The notes under the pieces: model-generated
What the model was told of the DNA's origin: nothing
Seen by the model: only the letters and a program-made list of their open reading frames with translations
The model's database searches: none
Made by a program: the position numbers and the translations under genes
Part shown: one piece after another, positions 23,905 through 37,230 of the stretch
Position numbering within the stretch: the stretch's first letter is position 1
How the letters are laid out: every line of letters starts with the position of its first letter
DNA from: Paralichthys olivaceus
Lineage: Eukaryota > Chordata > Actinopteri > Pleuronectiformes > Paralichthyidae
Assembly (NCBI RefSeq): GCF_024713975.1
Contig: NC_091093.1
Span: 16,799,501-16,863,500 of the forward strand
Direction of reading: 5' to 3'
Length of the DNA stretch: 64,000 nucleotides

Positions 23905-26900
23905 ATGATGTCCTGCGGGCTGCTGCTGCTGTGGTCGCTCGCCGTGCTGCAGCTCGGCTCCCGGGCTCAGTACGTCCCGGACGAGACGACACATCTGCCG
24001 GGTATGACGTTCAAGCCCAACTACCGACAGTGGTCCGGGTACCTGCGAGCAGGACCGGGGAGGTTTCTCCATTACTGGTAAGAAGCATGAAAAACACATG
24101 CGTGTATGTTTGTCCTGGTTATTTTGACCTCACACCTCAACGATCACGTCTCTTCATGTCAACACACCTGGAGAGGGGGAGGGGGAGGGGGGTCACTGCA
24201 GCACAGCAGGTGCTCTTCAGTTAAAGTAAACGCACAGAACTAGTTTTAACAGTAAGGCCTCACAAGTTCTGCAGTGGAACGTCCCCTCTGACAAACCGTA
24301 GTAATTCATAACATCGTCCCCAAGTAGCTCCTGAGGATGTGAACTATAGCAGTGAAATGACCTGGGCTATTATCCTACTCCCCTCATTAGCAACACACAC
24401 TAGGATTTTATCTTCTCTGACAGAAATATTCCCCTTGTAGCATAATGTCATGTTAAAATGTTTTGAATCCTTGCACGCATCTTTGGAGTGTGTCAGGAGT
24501 AATATTGTAAAAGGCAGAAGTTGTTTTTTTCATGTGGGGGGGAAGTTGTACATATGTCTGTCCATTCAGCTGAGTTGTGAAAATTAAACAAAACAATGAA
24601 GTTAAAGAGATAGAAACAGTCATTGTATGTGCAAAAGTCAGGACTCAAACTTTAGTATACAGCTCGATGGTGCAGTCGGCCTCTAACCCTGGTCCTGATC
24701 CCCTGCAGGTTTGTGACCTCTCAGAGCGACCCGCTCAAGGACCCTCTGGTGCTCTGGCTGAATGGAGGCCCAGGCTGCAGCTCACTGGATGGATTCCTGT
24801 CAGAGAATGGACCATTCCATGTGAGAATGCCCACTGTGTGCATAAGTATATGCCTGTGCTCTGAATGTAATGTCAATCTGAATCTGCGCTGTTGAATTTG
24901 AACTTTTCAGGTGAACGATAATGGGGCCACACTGTATGAGAACAAATTCAGCTGGAACAAGATCGCCAACGTGCTGTATCTAGAATCTCCAGCAGGGGTG
25001 GGCTATTCCTACTCTGATGACCTCAATTACAAAACCAATGACAACCAGGTGAGTTCTTTCAAGATTTAAGAAGAAAAAACGATCAGAACAAACTGGATAA
25101 GAAAAAGATTCATGTTCTTCTCTTAGGTTGCTGCTGACAACTATGCAGCCCTGCAGAGCTTTTTTAACAAGTTCCCGAATTTCACACAAAATGAATTCTT
25201 CATCTTTGGAGAAAGTTACGGTGGAATCTATGCACCAACCCTCAGCCTGCTCGTGGCTACAGGACCTGCTAAGTTTAACTTCAAGGTGAGTGTTTGTTAG
25301 TTCTCACCAGCGCGATCAGCTGCTCACTGTCAGTACTGCTTCCACAATACAGTTTGATGATGGAAACTCTGCCCTTCAGAGGAACTAAGTTAAGTTTACT
25401 TTCAGTCGGGTAAAACTTTCTGACATTTCTCTGACCTGTTTCCAGGGCTTCGCAGTGGGAAACGGAATCAGCAGCTTTGCCCTCAATGACCAAACTTTGA
25501 TCTACTTTGGTTACTACCACGGCCTCTTTGGAGAAGAGTAAGTGGCACATTGTAGAGGAGGCTTGTTTCCTTTTTACTATCAGGAATACTGTACAAATAT
25601 TTAAGCCTTGTTTTTGTGCTTAGAACATGGGAGATGTGAGGTATCGGAGGAAATGAAATATGGGTCATTGTTAAGTCTAATGTAATGTTGGATGTGGCTT
25701 TTGACCTTAAATTATTCTATATGCAAGATGGAGAGACTGGCTGTTATCTAAAGACTCCATCTGTTGGTCAACATTTGAGTTTAAGAAAATGAATTTCTTT
25801 ACTACTTTGTCCTGCATAGCAAGAATACAATACACACAGTACAATACGGTGTTATGTTTAGTTGTTATGGGATTGGAGCATTTGTTTTCTTTAATACCAC
25901 CAAATTAAACAAAATCTAAAATGTCTTTTGTTCTAAAACTGAAATAACATAGGGCGGTTTGAGTGGCAAGTTTTAGATCAAGGTAAATGTGTGTAAGTCA
26001 CATTTAGTGGATGCAGAGATTTTACTGTATTTTCTGTGCAGTTTGTGGCATGATCTGAACAAAAACTGCTGTGAGAAGGGGACCTGTAACTTTTACAACT
26101 CCACGTCCGAGGACTGCAAGGAGCTGGTAACATGTGCACTATTTCTACAGGAATCCAACTTGGATTTTCTAGTGTCGCTTTTCTCAAATTTCACTCCTTC
26201 CTCGTCTCCTTCAGGTGTATGAGGCCTTCGATACTGTGTATGAAAGTGGACTGAATGCGTACGCCCTCTACTTGGACTGTGAGGGTCACAGCAGATTCCA
26301 CAGAGGCTACGAGAGGACCATGACTCATCTGTTTAAGAACTACAGGAAACCACAGCAGAGCCACAAAGTGAGCGGTTTACCCTCTGCTTAACGTTCTTAT
26401 TGTCTTGTGTTATTGCTAAACTTTGTTGTAATGTAGTTTTTAAACAGAGGGCCCTCTTCCGTGTCCTTGGGTGAAGTTCCTCCCTGCATAAATAGCACAG
26501 CTCAGATGAACTGGCTGAACAGGGGTGATGTGAGGAAGGCTCTACACATTCCTGATATGTTGCCACCATGGGACATCTGCAGGTATGTTGCAGTGAAATG
26601 GTTAGAATTAAATGAGCTACATTCAGTACGTCTTGTAGTCTGTGAATTCATTACAGTTAACTGATTCCACGAGCTGTGTCCTACCTGTATCACAATAAAT
26701 TACATCAGATCTCCTCTTACCACCTACAGAAATCCAAATACCTGTGTTCTATCATCCGATTGTAAAGTTAGTATTTGCCTGACCTGTTTAAAACAGTTAG
26801 TGAATGGGACATAGACCAAACTGAAGACAACATTGTAAAGTCAATGTCCAATTTTTTTTTTTTTTCTGCTTCTGATAGATTTGGTTTTAGTTCCTAATTT

Positions 26901-27803
26901 GATTCTATAAAAAACAGGTTGAAATGTCATGATTGACAGCTGAGACTATCAGGGGACTTTACTAACCCTCCTATGTAGACTCTCGCTCCAAATGCATAAG
27001 ATGGAAACATTTGTCTACAGGATATTTTTCATTAATTTGTGGGTAGTGGGAGGAGTTGGACATGCGTCGTCCATCTTTTATAAACAGGCTAAAAATAAAC
27101 CATCCCAACAGATTTAATTTGGATGTAATATAACTGAACATACACGCTACATCTCCCCTCTGTTTTGAACACATGAAGGATCAAAGTCCAGCCTGTTACA
27201 GTCTGGACTTTGTGTTGACGGTCTTCTGTAACCGTCCTGTGTAAATGCAGTCAGGTTGGCGCACGGTGACATGCTGATGATGAACTCTACATTACAGTGA
27301 TGATGTTGGAGGGAATTACACCACCCAGTACCAAACAATGAAGGATGTATATCTGAAGCTTCTGTCTATGGGCCTGCGGGCGCTCGTCTACAACGGAGAC
27401 ACTGACATGGCCTGTAACTTCCTGGGAGACCAGTGGTTTGTGGAAGATCTCGGCATAAAGGTTGGGATAGAACCTGTTTGTATACAGCTTTTCTATCCAG
27501 AACTGCAACCAGATAAACTATCTAACATTATTAAATGTTCTCAGGCGACCACAAAGTACCAGAGCTGGATTCATGATGACCAGATTGCAGGATTCTACCA
27601 ACAGTATGGAAACATAACCTTCCTCACAGTCAAGGTAACCACCTGTGTGTTGAATGTCTGCATGTGAAGCATGGTGATGTGGTGCCATGATTGTGAAAGA
27701 CTGTCTTCCTGTGTTTCAGGGTGCCGGTCACATGGTTCCTCAGTGGGCTCCAGGTCCAGCTTTTCATATGTTCCAGTCCTTCATGACAAATGGCCCCTAC
27801 TGA
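23905..27803 (+). CDS. ctsa: Cathepsin A (lysosomal protective protein), complete
   Basis: Cathepsin A is a lysosomal serine carboxypeptidase (family S10) that also stabilises beta-galactosidase and neuraminidase 1. Exons: 23905-24077, 24709-24820, 24911-25048, 25127-25285, 25446-25537, 26042-26126, 26215-26367, 26437-26582, 27298-27460, 27545-27634, 27720-27803. This gives 464 residues, against 480 in human. A signal peptide ([18 protein letters not shown]) is followed by the S10 hallmarks: [16 protein letters not shown] with nucleophile Ser171, NGDTDMACN with the catalytic Asp at about 387-389, and GAGHMVP with His441. It ends in SFMTNGPY. The region [11 protein letters not shown] to QQSHK is the excised linker between the two mature chains. 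The exon 8 acceptor is the least certain junction: TAG at 26435-26436 keeps the frame after the strong GTGAGC donor, whereas the CAG just downstream would not. Confidence 0.94.
26780..27095 (+). repeat. Dispersed repeat family R1, copy B (ctsa intron 8)
   Basis: Shares GTTAGTGAATGGGACATAG, TCATGATTGACAGCTGAG and TAGTGGGAGGAG.TG.ACAT-type blocks with 62340-62600, and the GATTGACAGCTGAG block with 12140-12155. It lacks the CCACCTGGTGG segment. Boundaries are approximate. Confidence 0.6.
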
Positions 27804-28029
27804 GCCTGTATATGTATGTATGTATGCATGTGTGTGTATATGAACACCTGTGGCCCGCTTCAGACTAACTGAACCCTGAGATGAGCAGTGAGTTTTCTGT
27901 TGATCCAGAATAACTGATCTGAGTGTGAGCCTGGTGAATGGGGATAAAACGCCATCATCAGTGGAGCTCTGACATTGTGATTAAATGGGTAAATAAAAGA
28001 GCAGAGCTGGCTAGGCTTATGTATGTAAT

Positions 28030-28035
28030 AATAAA
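28030..28035 (+). terminator. Candidate polyadenylation signal of ctsa
   Basis: AATAAA about 230 nt past the ctsa stop codon. Another AATAAA at 27992-27997 is an alternative. Confidence 0.5.
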
Positions 28036-30634
28036 ACTGCATTATTTATCAGATTGTAATTTCCTTAATGGTTTATAAAACTGTAGGATTAAATGTTTAA
28101 AAATATGTAATCACATGTTACATGATGGCGGCAAAAGATTAAAATGTAGATCACACAGTTTTATAGATCTGACTGTAACCTCAGTCTGACAGCCTGAGGT
28201 TCAAACTGACTGAGTCTAAAGATGTTATTTTGCATTAAAAAAATCTTGCTCCACTGGGTAACAAAACTGTCCAGAAGGGATTTGAATCTTTTCCAACATA
28301 AACCTTCAAATGAATGCGCTCTGATATCAACTGTTTACTGAGCAAACAGCAAATTATCAAACTGCTTCTCCAAGCCCAGCAGGGGGCGACTGGGAGAAAC
28401 TGTTGAAAGCTGTAACTGACTCAGTTTAAATGATCAGTTTCTGAAACAGAAAAGTGTTTCTCTCATCTCGGGGTTTAAAATGATTTCAACTAAACATGTT
28501 TTGCACTCATCACTTTTTGAATGGTTGATCTTTCTCAGGGAAGATGATTTAAAAGGGAAAATAACTGTTGGAACATTGATCATTTTCAATATTCAATGCA
28601 GTTTATCCAGCTTTTGGACATCTTACCACGTGTGGTGTTGATTTGACTGTGCATCACTTTTGATTTTGAGATGATTCAATTGGGGAAATTGAGTTCTGAG
28701 GATGTTCACAGCTACAGAATTTCTACAGTATTCTTTTCAACAAACGACGCTGAAGTGATTAAAGCTGTAACTTTTCATTTGTCTTTTTATTAAATGTTAT
28801 TTTTGAACATATGGATTGTCAGATTCATTCACATGCTTTGACTGGAATTTATTGGAGCATCATACGTAGGTTCCTAAAATATTTTCCTAATGAATGACAT
28901 ATTTACAGAGTCACAGCTGTGTGTGAGACAGGGACACATGATTTCTAATTATTACAATGCCTCAGAGAAAAGCTGAACATTCTTCCAGCCTGAAAACGGT
29001 AAATCATTGACAGAATTTGGAAATGTACGACAGAGAGAGAAAGAAAATGGTAAAAATCTCAAATGGTTAAAAACTTCTATTTAAACCCTTTGAAGAAATT
29101 TTAATAAAACAAATACAGAGGCTACAAACATTTTGTTCAAGTACCACACAGCATTAATGTTTACACTGCAGCTTCTTTCCCTTTTTATAGTACTAAAAAA
29201 AATCCCTTTTACCATTTGTCCCTCATATCTAAAGGTTAAACACCTTATTGCTGAGTTGACTGAAACCTGGTAAAAAGGCTGTCCATCTTAAATGATGGAT
29301 CAAACTGAGGATTCCTGAAGATAATGAAGTACATGTAAAACCAGGATTAAATGATTGTTCCAGTCAAATAAACTTAAAACTCATTTGCAACTTGATTGAA
29401 AAAGTAATTTCATGGAATAATTTAATACATCTTAACACATAACAGTGTTAGTTTTGAATAGATGAGGCGCATCAAACAACATAAAGTTCACACTTTGGTT
29501 TTAGCCAAAAAAAATAATTCATGAGCTTGAATCACATTCTTGAGTGATGTAGATCAAACCAACTACTTGTCTTCTCCTGAACTCTATCAGTTGCAGTGGG
29601 TACAAGTGCCAACTGAAACCTGCCGGTTTCTCTTTCCTACATTCACAAAGACATTCTTTTAAAAACCCGGCTGTCAGGAACCTGCACCTTGAAGAGACTT
29701 GAGATTTCACATCCTGGTGTGGACGTGCTGCTGCTTGTGGACGGTACCATGTGGTTTTCAGCCTGTCTGACACTTTACTGTTTCGCACACATAACCAACT
29801 CTGTTTTTGAGGCCTGTCGGGCTTCATGATCGCAGCTTTGTGCTTCTGCAAACTTAAACATGATTTAACCAAAGCCAATTATAAAATCAACATCTCATCT
29901 TCATGAAACCAAGAAAAATGACTCCCTGCATCTATTCTAATGTGTAATAGAATTAGTTAATGTAGTATAAAAACCTGAAAACTGGAAGTAAACAAGTCAA
30001 TCAGCCCTGCAGTTAACACAACACTCAACCATGTTGTGTCCTGGTGTGTGCAAACCCATCACTCGGTTCAATTTGTCACTTGAAAAAGAGAAAAACGTCT
30101 TGATAAATAGGTCAATTATCAGCAGAGACAATAAAGTGTAGACATGGGAACCACCGTCTGTCAATTCTCAATGATAAGAAAGATAAGATTTAGAGTTACA
30201 ATATACAAAAAAATTTGTATTCTCATAAAAAAAAGATCTTCTATACAAATTCCTTCAGCTCTTGTAAACAGGAATGCGTCGCCCATGCAGACTCCAGAGT
30301 CCAGGAAAGCCCGTGGAATGACTCCGCCATTTCACCGCAACTTAAAAGCACCATAAAAAGCATAAAACATGCAATTTAAATAAAAGAGAAATTAAAAAGG
30401 CAAAGTGTCTGAAGTAACTTGGCGTTGTGTGGTGTATTTTCGACCGCTCCCTGACTGAGCGTAGAGCTGTGTGTGGAGCAGGGATGTGACATGCCGCAGT
30501 GGTAATGATGTTTTTTTTTTTTTTTTAAATGAGTGTCATGAGATGCTTCTCCGTCTTATCCAGTAGTTCATATTAGCAGCACAGGACTAACCGCTCCCCC
30601 CATTCAACGACAAAGACGATAAAGAACGCTCCTC
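28036..30634. other. Intergenic between convergent ctsa and slc38a7
   Basis: AT-rich, with no coding exon supported. The part nearest 30634 should be the slc38a7 3' UTR. CCAGCAGGGGGCG at 28376-28388 matches the CTCF core motif. A 119-residue minus-strand open frame at 29519-29878 shows no domain and no splice context. Confidence 0.55.
28376..28388 (+). promoter_or_regulatory. Candidate CTCF core motif
   Basis: CCAGCAGGGGGCG fits the CTCF core. It lies between the 3' ends of two convergent genes, a common insulator position. This is a sequence match only. Confidence 0.4.
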
Positions 30635-33600
30635 TTAGCTGACGACGTCTTGATAGATGGAGTTGGTTGTGGTGAGGCCGAAGATGAAAGCGCCCAGTGT
30701 AACCATGACAACACCAAAGATGACCGATACATGCCAGCTGTAAAAGAAAACGAGAGCATTAGTGTCTGAGAACATTATTCCAACTTTTTTTATTTCTGAC
30801 ACTGAAACAGATAGACAAAGTTCAAGAAACCACAAAAAATAATAAAAGTGATATAAAGTCATGGCAGGTAGCTCTCTCGAGGGTCCGGGGTGAGTTGCTG
30901 CCCCATGTGAAGGAGTTTAAGTATCTCAGGGTCACGTATGTTTATCTCTTTGAGACAGAGTGGGGAGATCCCCTTCTCTAAGCACATCTAACCAGGAGAC
31001 CCCGGGGTAGACCCAGACCTCACTGGAGGGACCAAATCTCTCCACAAGCATGTGAACGCCTCAGGATCCCCCAGGAAGAGTTGGAAAGCATGGCTGGGAG
31101 AGTGACGTCGGAATACCCTACTCGCCTGACTACTTTTCCCAAAGTTGGATAAGTGGAGGAAGGGAGGAAACATTTTAATAAATTGTTTAATAGATTTTTT
31201 AAGATTTTTACTCCCATCCTTGTTTTAAGTCAAATCTTTCTTTTTATTTTATTCTGACAATTTGTCTTTGAGAATTTGGAAACATCCAACAAACATCAGA
31301 AAAAATTCAGGAGCTTTAAGACAAACAGATGCTGTGATTCCAGTCCCTGCTGATTCTTTCTATGATACACAAGAGTGACAAATTACAGCTACACACACAT
31401 GCTCACTACTTATGTGTAGCTACAGTGCAACACCAAGCCACGAAATTCACTTATGGAACATGTACACTATCGTGGAAATGAATAAGCAGCATCTCACCTG
31501 GCAGTGCGGCTGTCGGTCTCTGACAGTTTGGCTTGCATCAAACACAAACCTGCCAAGTACAAGAGACGTTGCATAAAGACATTGACATTTAAATGCAGAA
31601 ACGAGAAACAGCAGCAAAGTCATCAAAGGCAGTTTTACCTGGAAAGACAAAGATAAAACAGGCTGCCAGTCCTCCGATCAGAGAGATCACCCGACCAATA
31701 TCTGGGATGAAGAGGGCGAGGACGAGGGTGAGTACAAACCACACCAGGGTCTGCAGGATCCTCCTCCTCTGCTCGCGTCGCACGCACACTTCCACCTGCT
31801 CGCCCTGGAAACGCAGCCAAAGCCCTTCGATAACGGCCCTGGAGCCAAACAAGAGAGCAGTGAGGATAGGTTTCATTCATTTAAAATACATTAATTAGGT
31901 TCAGTATCTACACTGAAAATGATTCAGTGATTCAGAGTGTTAGTACAGTGATAAATCCTCCTGGCAGATTCAGTAGATGATATTAGCTGAGCTCAGATAT
32001 ACAAGTTTTTGTGTATATGTTGACATTAATGTTACACAGAACATTAGTTCAGCATTAGTACACATGTTGAACTAATGACATTTTTACAGGGAGAAATTCA
32101 ATGTTTTGAATTAAGATTATTTTGTGTTTTCTGAAACAGTTTTGAGAGCAGAGCAGATTTTTATTCCTCATGAAAACAGAAAATAATCGTGTTAATTCAG
32201 AAAAACAGAGCAGGGAATGCAATATGCTTCCGTACAGTTGATGTATCAGTCAAGGAAGAATTACCCCGACCCACTGCTGCTACAGTTAGTCCTGTATCTT
32301 ACCTGCCACAGAAGTGTAGAATGGGGTAGGATGTGATCACACAGATAACAATAAAAGCTCTTGCAATGGCCACAGCAATATCATTAGGAGGATACGACAT
32401 CAACACATCCTGACTGACGTTGGAGCCAAACGTCAGGAAGCCACAGACGCCTGATCAAACACAAAAAGCAAACGTAAGTATTGACAGCAAATCACCAGAC
32501 ACATGCTGCTACACAATGCCTAATGTAAACTGACATTTAAACAATGAACCTTTAAGATCTGTTACACATTGATTATTATACATCAGATCCTGAGAATCAA
32601 CAGAGTGGAGAAACGTTCTGCAGCCTAACACAAAGTTAATAGACATTTTAATGAGTGCACAATGTGTTATAAGTACACACATTGACCGACTGACTGACAC
32701 AGTACCTGTTCCTATGTAAACAAAGAGGCAGATTATCATGCTGAGCGTGACAACAATTCCCCAAGGTTTGAGGTCCTTCTTTCTCATGCTGTTGAACACC
32801 GGCACACAGCTGACATGGCACTGCAGAGAGATCAGCAGGAAGAGCATAAGACAAAAAGAATCCATCAATATCATAATCAAATATTAAGATAGACGTCTTT
32901 ATATGATCTCAGATTACACCAAAAGAGGAGAATACCTGGAAACCAAAGCATATGGTGGGCATTGCATTGAAAACTGCTGTCCAGGAGGCAGAGCTGTAAC
33001 AAACAATGATTTAGCAAAGCCACAATGTTTCTGTGTGAAGAGTCGACAGATGAAGATCAAATGTGTAAAAGTGACCGTGGGACTCACCTGGTGGGAACAT
33101 ATCCTGGAGTAATCTCTTTATCTGGCCAGATGTACTTAATAATGACCACAATGGTAACATACCATGTTCCCATCACACTCAGCGCACTGCAAAGAAGAGC
33201 GATCACATCACACTTCAAGAGTAAAGAAAACATGAACTGATTTGAATCCTCAGTGAGAAATCAAGCGGAGTGTACCTGGCGTATTTCTGAAATCCAATCT
33301 CTTTGGGAATGGACAGAGGAAGAATAACAAAGACTGCTGTAACAACGATGGTAAACTTGCGGTCAGTGTACCAGAAGCGACCAGTGTCGTCATGAGCCAC
33401 AGCTACAATCACTGCAAAACAGAAACAAGAATTACAAAAACCTTTGAGACGGACGCACTGTTATGACTGTGGATGTACATTCTCTGTGGTGGATGTTGTG
33501 AGGGTTAGCCTGAAGTATGACAGTGTGAATGTATTCAAACAGATCGACGAGGTGGTGATGGGTGGACTACGGCAGATTGGCTTCGCATGAGAGGACCCAA

Positions 33601-36600
33601 GATGGCGTGGTTCATCTGCAAAGGGAAACTCATCTTCCTCTCCTCCCAACCAATCACATCATTTTATTTTAACCTGTGCCGTGCTCCTCGTGTAGAGTCT
33701 ACTAGATGGGACATAATGCAGACCAAAAGAGAGGGAGGCCGTATGCCGGAGAAAAGTTGAGAGCACCACAGTGGGAATTATCTACAAACTGCTGTCAACG
33801 CGGCAGAGATTTGCTTAATGGAAGTCACAGCAACTTCATTCATTCATTTCAAAAGACAGACAGAAAGAGGTGGAAGGTCACAGTCTGTTTGCAGAAACAG
33901 CCTGAAGTAGGAGTTCTACACCGTCAGCATCTCAGTGCAGGGAAATGAGTGGATCACATGAGCAACACATTTACTGAGCGACAACGCTGAGTGGTGTTAT
34001 TCTTGATGCTCTTTGCCCTCTTCCAGGATGCCACTGCCTTTTTTAAAAAGCTTATCAACACTACTACGACCAGACATCTCCCTTTAATAAATAAACGTGG
34101 GGCAAATGTAGGTGGAAGAACAATCAGCACTAAAAAAAGCTGAGGGTGGCTGGCAGGTGAATCGTGATACTTACAGCGATCCAGTTGGTCCCCGATGACA
34201 ATAAAGAAAGCGATGCAAGTGCCGAAGGTGTAGACGGCGATTGCAACCTCACATACGACTCCTGTGACTTTCCCACACGTGGCTCGAACAACCTCCTGAT
34301 AGGTGCTTTCGTTACTGACCTGGAGAAACCACATGGATGATAAGTGGTCGTGGATTCAACAGTAAGTAATACACCATAGTCTTTATAAATTAACCTCAAC
34401 TGTCACTGAAGGTTTTAAAGTCTCCAACTGCTGAACACTGTGCATCTAAGTCACTGTCCAGCAGTTATCCATCAGAATTGGGTTAAACTAAAACCGAGAG
34501 GTTTTAAAGGTCCAGTGTGTAAGATTTAGGTGAACGGGATCTATTGGCAGAAATGTTATGTAAAATAACCCTAGAAATGTTTTCACTGTTGTGTTTCATC
34601 TAAATCGTAAGAGTTGTTGTTTTCTTTACCCTAGAATGGGCCCTTCATATTGAAAAACTTTATATTTACACCGCAGGGGGTCCTCTCTATAGAGGCTGCC
34701 ATATTTTTCAGTCGTCCAAACTGGACAAACTAAAAACCTTTCGAGTTTTTATTACAACTGAAGGTTTCCACAGGTTCTCTGTCATGTTTGGAATGGGAGG
34801 GCGAGGTGAGGGGTATTCAGCTGCAACATGCAACTTCACTGGTACATGTCATTAAATTCTACACACTGTCACTTTAAATAAAATATGACTTTCACACTAG
34901 AGCCCGAGTGAAACATCAACTGGTTGAAAAACACATCAGCAGTTATTCGACATTCCCTGTCATGGTTTGTTTGCCAATATGCACAGATTAGAAAAACTCA
35001 CTTGAGGGAATAAATAATTGCAGAAAAAATGTGCATTTGTGTTATAAATGTTATATGTAAAGAAAACTAGAATTACCGCACTAGTTGTATGCCCCCGCCA
35101 CCCAGTGCAGTTTCTGTTTACATATTTACAGATTCATATAAAGGTCACAGTAATTTTTGACAATTGAAACCTAATCACATACAAGTGACAACTGATCTTG
35201 AGATATCTATTCAAGACAGTGTGACCTTGACCTCCAAAATCAAATTATCAGTAAGTCCAAGTGAAAGTTTTCTACCAAATTTGAAGGCATTACTTTAAGC
35301 AGAAGCTTAAGTTATCACATTCAACCCAAAAACGACTGGCTGTCTATCTACTCATTCCAGAAATCTGTCCGTCTGTCAAGTGTTTTGTATTATATACATA
35401 GATATCCGCTGATGCATGTGTATCAGAAATTTTCCCACATCAGTATCAGCTCCAGAAAATTACTATCAGTCTGGCTCCATTTCATACAATGCAGATTCAC
35501 CACTAAAAATAAAAAGTGCCAGCAGCATCAAGTAAAACACTGATGTTTGGTTTCAAAAACAGATCCAGGAACAGCCCTCCACTTTCCTATTTAGTCAATC
35601 ATGTCCTCACAGTGGCTTCATTCTCTCTTTCTTTGCTGTAAAAAGAAAAAACCTGCTGATAAAGTTCATGTGATTTCATTTAAAGCAGCTGAAACACAGC
35701 ATGAGTGTAGTTTAAAGGAGCAGGTATCAGATATGTTGCTTATCATGGGAAAGGAGCAGCAGGTTAGCACAGTCAGCCAATCATACTCATGAAGTCAACA
35801 GTTTTAATGGTACCACTCAAGACAAAGTTCATCCTACAGCTGAATATGATTAAAATACAAAACTCTGCAGATGTTTCTAGGTCCAAACAAATATCATCTT
35901 TAAAGTCAGGTGATCAAAGTGAAAAATGTCCTGACTCAATCCACTGTGTTTTAAAATCCAAGCACAAGTCTGAGCCAATCAGGAAGTGAAAGTCTGATAT
36001 TTTGTGCAACGCTCCACTTTTTAAAGATTAAACCACACAAGACAAATGAGACAAGAAAACGTCTCGGATAATTCCAGCACTTATGAAGGATAAATAATAG
36101 CATCAGACAAAGTAGATGTTGGGGGAAAGAAAAACAGGAACAGGTTGAAACAGTGAGAGATAAAGAATGTTCAGGAAGTCACAGACCTGGGAGCAGTAGC
36201 CCAGAATCACCAGTCCAGTGATAATGAAGATCAGCATAAACTGAAACAGAGAAACAGGAAGCATCATGTTATAGATCCTGTTTTCTATCAGTAGGTGTGT
36301 TGCTGACACAGACAATCACAGACAATCTGAATGGGTTCCATCAGTCACTGCAGACTGTCTGCACTGAAGCCACCTTTAGTTTAACTTATTAACAATCAGG
36401 CAGAAACTTTAATCATTTATCAGGTGAAATATGTTTTTTTTACTGGTTTGCAGGTTCTTCACCAATCAGGATTAAGAAACATGAATCAGTCTGATAAAGG
36501 TTGGTGGTTTTATGTTTCTCAAACACAGAAGAATTATAAGTCTACAAAGCTTTGATTGGTCGTGAAAAATTCCAATTCTAAAGACCTTATTGCCCAGAGT

Positions 36601-37230
36601 TGTTTCCTTCTCTCTGATGAACTGAAATGCGTTGTGGCTACTGGGCAGACTTTTATTTAAGACACTACTTCAAGTCAATTGTGAAGATATTCTTCATGAT
36701 TTTTGCTGTTTTACAAGGAAAATTATAATCAAATGAATTGAAAATGTTTTTTTGGGGGGTTGCAACCGAATCTGTGATATTAAAACTAGGGGTGGGCAAT
36801 AAAACAATATCAAACAAACACAATCATTTTCATCAATAGCAATAGAACAAAAGTTCAATCTATATTTAAACAATGCTTATGCATTACAGCAAAGGCTTTG
36901 AGTGGAGAACACCAGCTTCCTTCAGCAGGGGAAAGGAGTTGTGTACGGGAGTAATTTTCACTGCGATGTCCTCACCATTTGAAGCATCACTCCTGCAGTT
37001 ACTCCTCCAGCCATATTGAAAGCAGCAGGGAAGTTGAGCAGACCCGCCCCCAATGCCGCATTCACCACAATGAAGACCGCTCCTAGAGACGACACCCCTC
37101 CACTCCTCCTCCTGTCCGTCTCAAGGTGCTGCACGGAGTCCACGCTGGGGCTCTGAAGGAGCCACGCCCTTTCTCCAGAGTCGCTGTTCCCAACGCCACC
37201 CCAGTCCTCCACGTCAGCGTTGATCGCCAT
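30635..37230 (-). CDS. slc38a7: SLC38A7 (SNAT7) lysosomal amino-acid transporter, complete
   Basis: SNAT7 is a member of the AAAP/SLC38 family that exports glutamine and asparagine from lysosomes. Coding exons: 36976-37230, 36187-36240, 34175-34319, 33276-33411, 33088-33186, 32936-32993, 32706-32820, 32303-32450, 31639-31838, 31498-31549, 30635-30737. This gives 454 residues, against 462 in human, with every junction in phase. A short cytosolic N-terminus carries [13 protein letters not shown], resembling an acidic/di-leucine lysosomal sorting segment. The first membrane helix is [19 protein letters not shown]. Other family matches are [36 protein letters not shown] and [17 protein letters not shown]. 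It ends in [17 protein letters not shown]. About 11 membrane helices can be seen. Two non-coding 5' exons lie at about 38202-38264 and from 38540. Next to got2, as in mammals. Confidence 0.95.
30868..31140 (+). mobile_element. Decayed LINE 3' fragment (slc38a7 intron)
   Basis: It reads like the end of a non-LTR retrotransposon reverse-transcriptase frame and its 3' tail: EFKYLRV, then [16 protein letters not shown], then [16 protein letters not shown]. Several stops and frame breaks show that it is dead. It lies in sense opposite to slc38a7, between its last two exons. The clade is not resolved. Confidence 0.7.
34503..34878. mobile_element. Full-length MITE (slc38a7 intron)
   Basis: The ends are inverted: TTTAAAGGTCCAGTGTGTA at 34503-34521 and its imperfect reverse complement closing at 34878. 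The interior follows a common teleost element, with blocks GGGATCTATTGGCAGA, CCCTAGAATGGGCCCTT and GGGTATTCAGCTGCAAC. About 376 bp, non-coding. A half copy is at 54338-54478. Confidence 0.8.
35085..35370 (+). repeat. Degenerate interspersed repeat (slc38a7 intron)
   Basis: A run of TGTGACCTTGACCTCCAAAA, AAGTCCAAGTGAAAGTTTTC and ACCAAATTTGAAGGCATTA-like blocks that I recall as a common fish repeat. Boundaries are approximate and no coding is visible. Confidence 0.4.

Noticed and set aside
29519-29878. 119-residue minus-strand open frame
   Set aside because: No recognised domain, sits in AT-rich DNA between convergent genes; probably 3' UTR or intergenic.
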